From: Allacma fusca
Taxonomy: Eukaryota; Arthropoda; Collembola; Symphypleona; Sminthuridae
Length of the DNA stretch: 64,000 nt
Direction: 5' to 3'
NCBI GenBank assembly: GCA_947179485.1
Contig: OX359245.1
Coordinates: forward strand, 48,471,067 to 48,535,066
The notes under the pieces were generated by a model. The model saw nothing but the letters and a program-made list of their open reading frames with translations. It was not told where the DNA came from and did not search any database. Both the position numbers and the translations under genes were made by a program. Within the stretch, counting starts at the first letter, position 1. Each line of letters opens with the position of its first letter. Shown here piece after piece: positions 9,937-23,169 of this stretch.

Positions 9937-12900
9937 AACTTGCTACATAAAAATTTTAAAAAAATCATTTATACCTCTAAAATCGTCTATTTACTGCTAG
10001 AATCAAATTGTAGCTGAGACAATTATAATTATTAACTTGTGTATGTATACGGAAGAAAATTTCAGAACATTTCTAGCCTCATATGGTGTATTGGAGTGAC
10101 CTGTCAACTCTTCAACACTTTAATTCAAAAAACATCATGCTTTGAAATTATTGTACCAAACCAAAGAAACGACTCTAATCATATTACTTTGGCTCGACAT
10201 AAAAATCATTTAAATCGGCGTGAAAATCTATAAATTTTAAAAGCAGGTGCAATTCGATGATTTCCTTTTTCAAATTTCTTTGATGAATTCGTTTAATTCA
10301 ATTTAAAAATATACCATAAATATATTTAAAAAATTTAAAATAATAAACCGGTACTTTTGAATTATAATTGTGAAACTATTGGAAGAACAGTTCTAAACTT
10401 AAAATTTTTTATGGAAGATCCAGGCGTTGATATTTCTTTTGAAAAGCTGTGCCCGCAGTAAATTTCATAGGATACATTTGTTTTTACTGTAAATTCTCTA
10501 GTTCACAAATAACGGTCTCAAAAACTCAAAACGTGAGGGAAAGTTTTATTTTATCCGTATTTATTTTAAAACTTTTAAAATTTTAGGAATTGACTTTCTG
10601 ATATTTTACTGCTTCTTGCTCATTTATTCCTGACTTGTGTATTAAATCTGACAAATAGTATTCTGTATCTCAATATTTTGAATAGAGATTTTAGATAGAG
10701 AAGTTCAGAGTCCCACAATCAGCTAACAGTTACAAGAACATTAAATGCTACAAGTTTTAAAAATACGTAATTCCTTAATTTATTTCTCCAGATATTGTTG
10801 TCGCTTCCTTGTTTAAATTGACTGCGCAGTAAAACCATTATGCATTACTTATCCACATCTGGCCTGGATTTTGGGTCTTCAAATATTTTTTTTAAGGAAT
10901 TTGCTGAATAGAAAATGAAACCCTTCGTAATACTGGTTCACAATTTCAAAAATATTATCTCTCATTGTCACTTCCTCATCAGGATTCGTATTTTAAAAAA
11001 ATAGGCTCCATTGTTAGTGAAAGTTAATTCAAATAATTTTATTCCCCTTGAACATTGAAGTACTCTTGACAATGAATTTTTAAATTATGTCAAATAAATG
11101 CTGTAAAGCTAACAGTAGCTTCACATTTCGTACAATTTATCATTATTTTTGTACACTGCCCAAGAAAACAACTTCATATATAATACGTGCAAAAATGTCA
11201 AAAATACTGACAGTGGCGTCAAAGTCAAGCAGACAGTGCCTGATGTTAATTTGTATAGTTGTTCAAAAATTGGAAGGTTATCTCTCGAAGTTAATGATGA
11301 AGTGAAATTGTAAAAAATAAATTGACCATTTTCGTAGAAAAAAACACAAGATCGTTAATGTGCTATAAATGAAGCTCTCGTGGCCTTAGTAAATGTTTTC
11401 GGTTTTGTTTCCGAAGGAATTTGTTCTAACAAAAAATATACTCTCCATTAGACTCTCTACTGGAAATTGAATGTTCAGCCGGGAAAATTAAAATCGACTG
11501 ACATTTTAAATTTGTATAAGCAATAATTTAAACATTCCTGACAAAAATAAAGGCAAAACTGCTGCAATATAATTTTCAGCTTTGTTTAAACCTTCCCTGT
11601 TATTTTTAATGTGTAAGTTATTCATAAATAAAATTTAATTCCGGATAATAATCACGCGATAATGCTTAAATGGTATAAATAATAGTGGGAATTTCAACTA
11701 ACGCTTTTTACGCTTTGCTCACAATTTATTCTAAGAATTCACCGTCCATTTTTAAAAAACCGACTGCAATACTATACCCTTTACCCTAGTGTAATGTCCC
11801 TTCTCAAAGCTTCTCTAAAGGTTTGGGCCTATCGGATTGTTCACCGTAGTTTGATGGGTTAAGTTATTTTCTAGACGTTTTTGTTTGCTTGCTCCGTCTA
11901 TGCTATTGCTGTGTCTATTTACTATATATTGTTATCTTTGCTTTTTCTCACATTAGTAGTTTTCTAGTAGTAATTTTCTGCAATCGTCCTACTTCAAAGT
12001 TACTTTAGAGATTGGATACCCTCCAAAAAAATGACAAAATTAAAAGCTCTCCTTCTCCTTAGCTTTACTCTTGTAAGCGAATTTCTACGAACTTGTCCTC
12101 TGTTTTTACTGGTCGTGGCCACAATTCTCAACCCTGGATTAAGATTTTCAGTTTTTCCAAACTTATAACTTTGCTCAACTTCTTGGAGTACGGCATCATC
12201 AATTTTTGAGCTAATGGGATGAAACAGTTGTAATAAATTCCCGAAAAAGATTTGCCCCATGTGAATTAAATATTAGTTTATAGTTGTCCCTGAATTCCAC
12301 GGGCTGTATAATTGAGAATTCTTACTTCTGTATTTGTTGCACAGAAGCAAGTACTGTGTCGTTGCAGCTTAATTGCTTAACTAATGCTCCTGTTTTGTTT
12401 TACGCTAGTTTTTTGATTAAACACTTTCAGAAATAATTTCCTTAAAATAATTAAATCCCTGGTGGAAGATTTTAGAACCACTTTCTCGCCAATATTACTT
12501 CCACAAAAATGCAGCACCTGTCTTATAAAATAAAATAAATTGCCTTCAAGCAAAATTTTTATTCGTTCTTGCTTGAATGGAGATTTCTTTTTGTCTTTTT
12601 TATTAAACCAAACAAGTAATCGCCAGGGAAATATGATTTACGTTCAAGATGTTGTTAGTGAAGAGTAGATGTAGTGGCAATTAAACTCATACTTTTTTTA
12701 CATTTTTCAACACGTTGATGCCAACGGATTTTGTTTACAAAATGCGAAACTCCCTTCTATATATTTCTGATGTAAAAATTCGAATTTCTTATTTTAGATA
12801 ATTTATTTAGCAGAGAAAATCAAAAAACATCTGCAGAGCAAAAATAAAGTTGCTAAAACGATTTCCCGTAATTCTTTCAAGATTCGGGTTTGTCGGCATT

Positions 12901-13738
12901 TGAACTAAAATTGGGTCAGAAGGGTAATTTCTGAGAGTAAGTTGAAATCCTGCTGAATAATTCATCACGTTAATGTTTAGGTAAAAATGTAACAGTGAAT
13001 AATGCGCCACCCCTGAACCAAACTTCCTTGAATGAATCTTTACATTTCATCTTTAATTTGTATGCAATATGGGGCAGTTCACGCAAGATCTGTCTATGTA
13101 ATACACGAGCTGTTACGGAAGAATACATTTAGTGGCGTCAAAATGATTACTTTTTAAAAATTTTGCAACAAATAGTAGCCATCGGATTTTGTATGCAAAA
13201 TGCGCAACTCAATTCTATACATTTCTGAAGTAAGACTTCGAACTTGCAGTTCTTGATAATTTATTTACCTTTTATCCTATGAGACCAATGTCATCATTCT
13301 GAAACATAAATAAAACAGGTCTCTGGAATGATAATGTGTGACAGGGTTTCAAGATTGACAGTCTTCAGAAAACATTTCACATATGTAACAATTAAATGGA
13401 AATGAGTTTAAATAAAATCGTTTTGTAAATATAATTAAATGGTACGAGAATCATAAAATATTAAACTGTTGTAAACGGGACAGTTTTAATTGAAAAGGCA
13501 AAACAATAATTGGCTGAATGTTTTTTGTTCAAATAATATTTCCTGGAACACGTTCATATTGCATTTTAGTTGACCTGGCTATTTTATGTAAGCATTTAAA
13601 AAGGAATAATTATTGCTTTAAACAAAATTAAACTTCACATTCAGAAATTTTTTAATTTTGTAGATTTGTTCCAAAGAAACATTAGTTACAAATTTGCTAA
13701 GACATCTTTTGTTCCAGAACTGATACCACAGTGTACAT
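9937..13738 (+). repeat. Non-coding repeat-array background (epsilon, alpha, beta)
   Basis: This stretch parallels 51540-55560 in the same order. The matches are 'tttactgctagaatcaaa' near 9990, the epsilon block 10380-10680, 'gactgcgcagtaaaaccatta' near 10820, alpha 11010-11720, a segment near 11720-11900 with 'tatcggattgttcaccgta', and beta 12360-12900 with a partial second copy at 13130-13260. No open frame is supported by composition or homology. The minus-strand 86-codon frame at 12000-12260 lies in the repeat and is broken in the copy near 54600-54900. Confidence 0.55.
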
Positions 13739-14961
13739 TAGTGCCCCTCATGGGTACAGGTTTTACCCGGGTATTTGGGTACAGGTTCAGTTACAGGTAC
13801 GTATCAGGTACACACTTTTTGTACCCATCCAATTTGGGTACAGGTTCAGGTTCAGTCGTTAGATACCTGAAAATTCAGGTTCAGGTTCAGGTATGGGTAC
13901 AGGTTCAAAAACCAATCTTTTGGGTATAAACCCATCAGGTACGGGTACGCACTGGGTAAATACCTGAACCTGAATGTAAAATACCTGAACTTTCAGGTAC
14001 TTCTCAGTCAATCATAATTTCCAAGTAACGCCTGTAAAGGTATTGTTAAGTTTTAAAAATTCATCCGAATTTTTGACCTTGAAACATGTTACATTAAAAT
14101 TTATATTCTATATAACCTCAGTCATGAAAACTAATTCCACCATATAGGAACACGTGACCAGTTACCCAGCATTAGCTGGAATGACCAGAGATTTTTAGCA
14201 GTTCCTGGAACTGGAGTACAGATAGAGCGAGCCTTCTCCGATGGCCCAGTTTTTCTGACGTATAAACGCTTATACATATAAGAGTGGAGATACGGTAGGA
14301 AATGTTTTTTTCTCAAAGCTTGACTGAAGTTAAAATCTGGGGAGTTTGAATCGAAAAAAATGTTTTCCATTGCAAAAGCAATTTCAGGTTGCAAAACAAA
14401 TTCTTAATCGTTTAATTTCTTGGCATTATTGAACGTTTAAAAAATATTACACTGCGTTTGCATTGTTGCACTGAACTTCTTCATATCGTAGAATTTTTCC
14501 ATCTGTTACCTTTTCAACCTTTATGTAATCATTTATATCTACTGATAATTCCAGCACTTATATATTCATGCTTTGGAAGAATACAAAATATAAGTATTTA
14601 AATCTAATATGATTAATTAATTAATTAAGTCAAAATGTCTTGGTGGCAGATATTTTAATTTTTTATTTCGTGTAATATCTTTGGTAATCTTTTAAATTAG
14701 TGCAATCGAAAATACCCGGGTAGGTTCAGGTACTTTTAAAATATACCCGGGTACAGGTACTTTTTTGGGTACTTTTTGGGTACAGGTACTTTTCAGGTAC
14801 AGGTACTCCTGATTTAGTTTGAGTACAGGTACAGGTTCAGGAAAATTGAACCCAGGTATTCAGGTACAGGTACGGGTATAGGTTCAAAAAATCCATGTAC
14901 CCATGATTCAGGTACAGGTACAGGTTCAGGTACAACATTTTTGTACCCATGCGGAGCACTA
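13739..14961. mobile_element. hAT-type element with GGGTACAGGT repeats
   Basis: The left end TAGTGCCCCTCATGGGTAC and the reverse complement of the right end TAGTGCTCCGCATGGGTAC match at 16 of 19 positions. Both subterminal zones (about 13750-14000 and 14715-14950) are packed with variants of GGGTACAGGT and GGTTCAGGTA, i.e. the bases just inside the terminal repeat. The middle keeps a hAT transposase relic (see 14145-14281). No 8-bp target duplication is visible: the left flank resembles 17340-17360 and the right flank resembles 29700-29760, which are different places in the background unit. A deletion or recombination after insertion is likely. Confidence 0.75.
14145..14281 (+). pseudogene. 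hAT transposase C-terminal dimerisation-domain relic
   Basis: Two overlapping + frames together match the conserved end of hAT transposases. From 14163 the frame reads YPALAGMTRDF and then stops at 14196-14198. One register over, from about 14192, it reads FLAVPGTGVQIERAFS and ends at TAA 14279-14281. This corresponds to the family pattern of YPxL..MARD followed by LAIP and ERAFS. The switch lies in the T run near 14191-14196, so a one-base indel is the simplest cause. Nothing recognisable of the catalytic DDE or BED zinc-finger parts remains in the element. Confidence 0.75.
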
Positions 14962-17900
14962 GCCGAAAATGAAACGTTTCGTAATACAGATCTACAATTT
15001 TTAAATTAGCACTGTTATGGTCACTCCCTCAGCTAGTATCGTGTTTAATAGGAAATGGTTTCACAGTTTGTGAAAACTAATACAAATGGACATATTTCCA
15101 TTAATCATTTTAAAATACTTTCGATAATTTATTTTAAAATTATTAAAAATAAAAACAAATCCACATTGTCTTCTATATCAGAATTTGTTCGTGGATAAAA
15201 TTTGCTACACCATCTAAAACTATTAATGAGTTTGGTATATCAACTCCGAGAATGCTGGCAGTGGCGTCAATGTCATAAATATTTGTTAAAGTGTATATCA
15301 AGCAGGAGATTACAAAGCAGGGATGATAATGCAAGCAGGGTCTGCAGATAATTTTAAAAGTTGTTCAGAACTTGAAATTTATCTTTGGAAGTTAATGTAG
15401 GAGCCAAATTGTTATTCAGAAATTCACTATTTTCGTAATAAAATGTAACAAGGCTACAGACATACTATAAATGAAGCTTTTGTGGTCTCCGTAACTGTTC
15501 TCGATTTTGTTTCTCTAGGAATTTGTACTTGTAAAATGTGGACACCAAGATAATATAATTACTGGAGGTTGTACATCCGGCAGGAATAAGTTGAACTAAC
15601 GTATTTTTTTGAATTTGTCTAAGCAGTAAGATAAACAGTCCTGACACAAATAAAGGCGAAATTGCAACAACGTATTATTTTGTGCCCAAAGTTTCACTAA
15701 TATTTTTAAGGTGCAAATTATTTGTAAACAAAATTTAAATCCTGATATTAATCACGCGATGTTGTTTAAATGGTTTCAATAATACCGGAAATTTCAATTA
15801 ACGATTTTTACGACGTGAGTCCTAAAACAACGTACTGTTGTAAACGGGAGAGTGTTAAATAATATTTTATTAAAATACTAATACAATAATTGGCTCAACA
15901 ATTTTTGCTAAATAAATATTTACTGGAAATCGTTCACTTATGAAAACAATAAATTTAAAAGTATTTCCAATATAACTGCATAGACGCCATCAGAAGGGGA
16001 ATTAAAGCTAAAATAATAATAAAAACTATGACACAAATAATTGGGTATCTTTAAATTCGGTTCAATTATGAGGAAAATAGTTGTCCAAATTGAATATCAA
16101 TATGCCACTACAAGTTTCCATGTTTCTAATGTGTACAAGAGTGACTTTCGAAATATCATTTACCGGTTCCTTAATTTTATAAATTTAATTAAGCAAAGAT
16201 TTTAAATCGTTCTTTCTTGAATGAAGCTTCCAATTTTAACTATTTTAGTATATAAATTAACCAAGAAGTAATAATCTTGATTACCAAGTATGTTTGCTGC
16301 GGAAAAATACATTTAGTGGCGTTAAAACGCAACCGTTTTTAACATTGTGCAAGCAGGATTTTGTATACAAAATATGCAACTCTCTTTTATATATTTCCGA
16401 AGTAAAACAATTTATTTCGCAGCGAAACACATGGACAGAGCAAAAATAGAGTTGTTAAAACGGTTTCCTGTAGTTCTGCCAAAATTGTATTTGAACTAAA
16501 GTTGGGTAGTTTAATTATTTATTTTTGCAAACATTTTAGTTCGTACTATGATTGTATAGCAAACCCGTCTTTTAAGGCAGAAATAATGCCGGTGGAGGTT
16601 ATGATTAGGAATGTATGACAATGTTCCTGCAAATATTCTAAACTTAATTTGAATATTAGAAAACAGTTCAACATTTTAGAGCTTAAAATTTCAAACATGT
16701 CGGTGATTGTATACTATCTATTTATACCTCCGAATACTTAAACGCACTTGAATGTGGACTGGGAATATGCCCACAGAAAATTACCCCGTGATGTAAATGT
16801 GTTTCGAAATGTTTTGTTTATCTACTATCGTTTGAGACCAATATTATGATTCTAAAACAGGTCTCTGGAATTGGTAATGTATAACAGGGTTTGTAAACTC
16901 ATTTCAAAAACTACCCCTTCTTTGTTTGTCTATCTTGTCTTACATTAGTCGTTCCCGGGACAGCAAATTTGGCTTAGAAAATTTATTCTTCGCGTAATTG
17001 TTTATTGGAATAATAACTATTGTAGTCTTCAGAATACATTTCACAAATGTCATGATTAAATGGAAGTGAGTTTAAATCAAATCATCTCGTAAATAACAGG
17101 AAATGACGCCAGATTCTTAAAATATTGTTCTATCGTAAACGGGACTGTTTTAATCAATATTTTATTGAAATACCAATACAAAAATTGGCTCAATCACCTT
17201 AATAAGTTGTGTAAGGATTTAAAATGGAGATATTTCTTCAAACAAAATTAAACTTCACATTCTGACATTTTTCATTTTTGTAGATTTATTCCAAGAAGCA
17301 CTTATTATAAATTAATTAAAGTAATTACAAATTAGCTAAGACATCTTTTGTTCCTGAATTGGTACGACAGTGTAAATTATTTCTACTGGCGTGGCAGATT
17401 TTAGTTTTAAAGAAGTGTTTCTTCCTTTATTATTTTTCGAGTCCTATATCTCTTGTCAATTGATTTTTATTAGGGTTTCAGATTTTAGCTCAGAGTAGAG
17501 TTTAGAAATTCGCCGTGAATTTTTAGAAGATTTACTGCAATAAGCATATACTGGCCTAGTGTCTTGTCCCATCTCAAAGCTTCTCTATCCGTTTGGGCAT
17601 ATCAGGTTGTTCACTGTTATGGGGTGGGTTTTTTTCTAGACTTTTTTGTTTACTGTCTTCCGTGTCTATCGCCGGCTTGCGATTGACATCTTTATTTGAA
17701 TTTTTTATAAAGTATTCCATTGCTTGTAAGTAAATCTTTTGCCCATTGCTATTTTTTCTGGAAGAATATCAGCAAATGCCACAGTTCACCTTCTTAGTTC
17801 AATTTCAGTTTTTACTATTATATTGTTAGCTTTGCCTTTTTCTCACATTCGCAGTTTTCGAGACCGCAATTTCTGGGAAAAGATTTGCTAAACCCTTTGT

Positions 17901-20093
17901 GAATTAAATATTCGTTTACAATTGTACCCTAATTGTATAAGCTGGAAGAGGGACAATCGTTATTTCTGTATTTGTTGAGCGTTGAAGCTTAACTGTATAA
18001 CTAATGCGCCTGTTTTACTTCATGCTATTTTTCTAATTAAATGCTTAAGTAATTTCCAGAAAAAATTAAATCACCGGCGGAAGATTTTAAAAGTGCTTTC
18101 TCGTCATTATTACTTCTGCAAATAGTGCAGCACCTGTCTTATCAAATAAATCGCCTTCAAGCAAATTTCATAATCCTTCTTCCTTGAATGAAGCTTCTAT
18201 GTATGTTTTTTAATAAACCAAACGACGAAGTCCCTACACAATCTATGGAAATTTCTACCAGCTGTTACGGAAAAATACATGTAGTGGCGTCAAAACGCAT
18301 ACTTTTTTAACATTTGGCAACACGAAGAAACCATGAGATTTTGTATACTTACAAAATGTTAAACTTCCATTCTAAACAATTCCGATGTGAAACTTGGAAT
18401 TTGTACGTATAGACAATTTATTTAGCAGAGAAATTCAAAAAACATCTGCGGAGCAAAAATAAAGTTGCTAAAACGGTTTTGTTGTAATTCTTTCAAGATT
18501 CGGGTTGTTGGCATTTGAACTAAATTTTGGATATAAAGGTAATTTCTGAGAATAAGATCAAATCCTTCTGAATAATTCATCACGTTAATGTTAAGGTAAA
18601 ATTTGTAAATATTTTTAAGCAAGTAATGCTGGTTGAAGTAAGAACTAAATTGTAATAATTTTGAGTCATTCTATATTTTAATATTTTGTAATATACGTGT
18701 AAGGTTTTTAAGTGTACAAAATTTTATTTCCCTTTGGAGTGTCTGTGATGAAAGTTTAGTTATTTATTTTTCCAAATATTTTAGTTAGTAATATGTTTGC
18801 ATAAATAGTAAAGACACCTTTTAAGGCAGAAATAACACTGGACGACGTTAAAAATGCAATAAACAATGTTTCCACAAATAATCTAAAGTTTACTTGACTA
18901 TTAGAAAATCAATCAAAATTACAGAACTTATGGTTTCAAACATGTCGGTAGTGTATATTATTTAGACCGGCATGGTAAATCCGTATAATTAAAAGTACTT
19001 GAATCTTGGTTAGCAGCATGCCTATATTTACAATTACTCAGAGATATGAAGGTGTTTCGAAATCCAGAAGAATTAAAATAATAATTTTTAAGTGTACAGA
19101 AATTTTAATATAATTGTGCCATAAATTGCAGTATTCATTTCATTTAATTTCGGTTTACACAAAGATCTTTTACCTATACTTCCGTTGTCAGCTTCTTCCT
19201 TTATGCTACCATTTAGGTGAAGCTATATAGCTAATCAAATTTATTTTCCCAGATTCTTAGCGTTTTAAATTAATTTTTGCAGCGTACATTCCAGCCTTTC
19301 TAAAATATGCACATGGGATAAAAATAAATCTCAAATATCCCAGCTGGAGCTCGAAGCTTGTGGAAGTAGTCAGTAATATTGTTATTGTTTTGCGCTGGAA
19401 AATAAAACCATAACCTTCTTTCAATTGATTTAACTTCCGCAAAGAAATATTTAAACCGGCGTCGAATCTCTGAGTTTAAAATACCATACTCAAACTATTT
19501 TCTACTGGATTTTAAAATAGAATTTACACTCAAATTTTGTTACCAAAATTCATCACTGTTAATTTGAATCGTATAGCTTGGTTTTATAGTTCAGTTTATT
19601 AAATTTTAAAAATTAACTACCAGTTACCATTATTGTAATTAAATAGCTTCCTGTTTAATTCAAAGTAAGTACGGCTTTTAAAATGTCTTTCTTTGCGAGT
19701 GGTATAGAAAATAGTTTTAGGTGATGCTCAATGCTGAAAACGAAAAATGTGGAAAATCAAAAGGTTGCGCGAATCTTTTAAAAGTTGCTTGGAATTTGAA
19801 TGTACTTCATTTTATTTTATTTCTTCTAAAACAAGGACATAAAATTTGGTGCTAGCCTTCTCATGTGCTCCAGCAGAACTAGAGTTTCAAATTTACCAAT
19901 GTTTCTACATATTCAGTGTTGTAGGGTTTGCGACAGTCGAGAATCAAACACCAAACATGAACTTCGCTATACTGAAACGTGTAGCTGAGATAATGCATCC
20001 TAAAAAGAAGGTAAAGCTTCTTATCCTACCTCAAAAAATCAAATATATTTGCTATATTTGAAATTTGGAATATTTAATCTTTGCCTATTTCCT
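14962..20093 (+). repeat. Non-coding repeat-array background (alpha, beta twice, gamma)
   Basis: Alpha lies at 15050-16080 and beta at 16200-16640. A segment near 17360-17920 matches 11720-11990 and 54060-54500. A second beta is at 17990-18870, and gamma follows at 18930-19990, with 'cccagattcttagcgtttta' near 19250 and the 'gctagccttctcatgtgctcc' landmark near 19850. The beta segment is duplicated relative to 31640-32680, where it occurs once before gamma. Open frames of 60-71 codons (15465, 18422, 19257, 19846) are not conserved between copies. Confidence 0.55.
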
Positions 20094-20223
20094 AGGACGG
20101 CAAACGACCGGGAATTTTCTAAATTTCAGGAAATTTTAGGAAATTTCATAAAATTTCGAAAATTGAAAAAGTAAAGGCGTTACGCCACAGTATAGGACCC
20201 AACAAGTCGTTTGCCGCTGGTCC
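20094..20223. repeat. Small inverted-repeat element, unclassified
   Basis: GGACGGCAAACGAC at 20095-20108 faces GTCGTTTGCCGCTGGTCC at 20206-20223. The arms match apart from a four-base insertion. Between them is a run of AAATTT and TTTCAGGAAATTTTAGG variants. No target duplication is evident. It may be a small MITE or the end of a larger element; the class is unknown. Confidence 0.35.
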
Positions 20224-20368
20224 ATTCGTTGTAACTCGCCTTTCGTGGGACAAAATCAAAAACTATAATTTTTTACAGAAGCGCTTCGCTTTAATAATGT
20301 AAATATATTAACACGTACATATGCGTTAAAGCACGTGCAGCGCTGATTGTACATGTACTTATGTATAT

Positions 20369-21601
20369 CCCAGCTAGCACTGGAAGAACATAATGATTTC
20401 AGAATGACTTCAGTGGCACTGTAGGGTACTATTCATAATGACAACAGCACTTTTTCATTATGAAATCAAAACGATACCATTATGATCCTGAAATGTCCGC
20501 TTATTCGGCTAATTAAGCTGTCGTAATGACATCAAAGATATTTCATGCATGCGGGGAAATTATGACCAGATTATGAGGCAACAGTGCTTCCCTCTAACAG
20601 TAAGCGTAGAATTTATTCCCTTGCTATCACTACCTCGTGTACCGCATATACAAATTCTAATAGTAATAGATAATTATAGACAGTACAAACTACATGCAAC
20701 TACATATATGCATATAAAATGAAACCAAAGTCACAACAAATATAATGATTGGAAATAAACATTTTTTATTAATTATTTTCAATAAAACACTCGTCCATCT
20801 ACACACAAATTCCCTTCCACAAAAAATATCGCACGTTCAAAACACCCTCATTTAAAATCATCAAAATAAATTACACTCAAGACAGAGTATCAGGTAGAGT
20901 AATTATCTTAGGAAACACATTCATTTAATAATTATGTATTAGTATAGGAGAGGAAACATGGATTTTTTGTTAATTGTACTGATGAAAAATTTACACGAAA
21001 AAATTGTGTTTAATGCTCTTATTCAGTGTGTAAGGTGTAAGTAATTATGTATACAATATACGCACTTGTACATGTTTAACTCACTTCACTTCACTAATTA
21101 CCAGTCTAAAATTTAGTCTAGAAAACCAGGGAACACTGAATTGGTGAGGTATGATTAAAATCCATTGTACTTTATTCGCAATCTGGTCAAACAAATAGAC
21201 ACATTAAGATAATTTATTTCACGTTTAAAAATTAATACTTTTAAGTGAATTAGGAACGATGAATGCACACAACAAATATAGTCCACTAGAAATTGGTTAA
21301 CAGTTTATTCCTGCACTAGTCTCGCGCCCTCCCAGTAAGCCTGCGCAAAAAGTCGTTTCATAATTTTTACGGAAAATGACAAGATTATGAGCGCAGTTCA
21401 ATCTGACCCTGACATACTGAAATCATTATGAAGAACCCCAGAATCTGTAATATTTTATGTACTATTTCAGAACCGTGTCAGAAATTGCTCATTGATATGA
21501 TGCCCATAGGAAGTCATAATATCCTCATCAAAAAGACATGAACTGATTATGAATTTCCAGCATTAATAATGATATCATTATGACGTTCAGTGCTAGCTGG
21601 G
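20369..21601. mobile_element. Non-autonomous DNA transposon, CCCAGCTAGCACTG ends
   Basis: The 14-bp ends CCCAGCTAGCACTG are perfectly inverted. The match continues imperfectly inward for ~20 more bases through CATAATGAT-type sequence. TCATAATG and CATTATGA recur through both subterminal zones (20390-20580 and 21350-21600), as expected for transposase-binding repeats. The 1.2-kb interior is AT-rich with no recognisable protein. The flanks (tatat before, tagtg after) do not give a clear duplication, so I leave the superfamily open. Confidence 0.7.
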
Positions 21602-23160
21602 TAGTGATATGTCTGAACATTAGTTTGGATTTTACTCGAGTTGGGAAAATGGATTTTTCTTGAGGGATTTAACATGAAAAAATTCAAGCGAGGAAGGGTC
21701 CTCCCTTTCAAACTTAAAAAAATCAAACTTTTAGATGTCCTACTGCCCGAACCCAGAGTAGATGGCATGAAGTTTGTGGTTTGTGTGAACACTATTAGTA
21801 GTATCTACAATTCCACCAATTTTCATTTAGTTCTGAAGTTTACATCGAAAGACTTTGCTTGTCAGTCTTTTGCGTCCTTTGTCACGTCCTAATGAGCCCA
21901 TCATTTAAATGAGCATGAGTTCAATTATCAAACATGTCTCTGACGTAGTTCAAACTCGCGATATACCAGAATAAGTTACTGGCACAGCAATTTAATATTT
22001 GTTTTGATATTCAAATATACAGTACATAAGTTGAGTCGAAATATTGCCAAGAGTGCGAAATTTTAAGAAAAGCTTGGTCTACTTCCTCTAAAACTCTAAA
22101 TTAAAATCTATTTCTCAACTTTAATTGGAATCTGAAGGAAAATGTCGTGATATAGTTCTTTTAAATGCTAAACGGTAATATTCTGGGGAAAATGTGGAAC
22201 TAAATCAGCTCGTTCTGTTTAATGCAAATGTACAGGTGTTACCGGTGTTTGCTATTGAAATTTCTAATTTATTGCAGTTCCTCGTTGAAATTAACATTAT
22301 GAGCAGAAGATGGCTTGTTAAATTTTTACTAGTCAGTCACATATTGAAAATACTCTCGAGCATGTCAGGTTCAATATTTAAAACACCAACACTAGAAACA
22401 GGAAGTTGCGTTAATTGTAAGTTTAGGAAAATTTAAAATCATTTACGTTTCCGTATAATTCAATTATACTCAGTTAGCTCAGTTTTTGGTTGACGAATTC
22501 TAATGCTACAAATTCGACTGTCTAGTCGTTTCAGCTTCTTCAAATAGACGCGGATCCAGGTACTTATTCTACTTGTAAAAACAAATACCGTCTCTTATTC
22601 ACTACTGTCAACATAGCGTGGTGTTCAATCTGTAGTTTTTATTATATCCTTTTACAGTTGTTGCTTTTATGATTGCCATGGAATTTCAAAAAGTAAAGCG
22701 GGTATCTACTTCTTTCCTACCACAAACCTTGCACGATTGAATTTATGAAAAACATCTTCACCCCCGACTACGTTTACTTTTTGATGATTCATCTGAAAAT
22801 TCAGTATATACTGAACAAGTCTAAGCAAAACACGGACTCTAATTGGCGGTGTAACTGACACTGTCGAACAATAGGTAAATTGTGGTTTGAGGTAAACGTG
22901 TTCACAAGTTGCTGTGGAATTAAATTGTTTTAATACGTTTAGTTTTTAAGTCATATGCAGGATCAATGAATTTTGAACTACGGTGCTGGAAAAAAATTGA
23001 AAATGACGGGAAAAGATTTTCAAAATTTTGCAGTAATTCAGTATTATTTTTTAAAAAACCTTGTTGTGTAGTCTAACCAGGTACTAAATTGTTTCATATA
23101 ATTTTTGACTAACATTACCCAGACAAGCTTACGTTTCAAAATTTACAACCTCCGGTACAA
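21602..23160 (+). repeat. Background, partly unassigned
   Basis: Positions 22720-23160 belong to the delta lead-in ('gaacaagtctaagcaaaacac' near 22812, matching 26680 and 33970). The stretch 21602-22700 has no block match I could find by eye. An 83-codon + frame (21641-21892) overlaps an 81-codon minus frame and neither has recognisable motifs. I call no gene. Confidence 0.4.
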
Positions 23161-23169
23161 AATTTCAAG

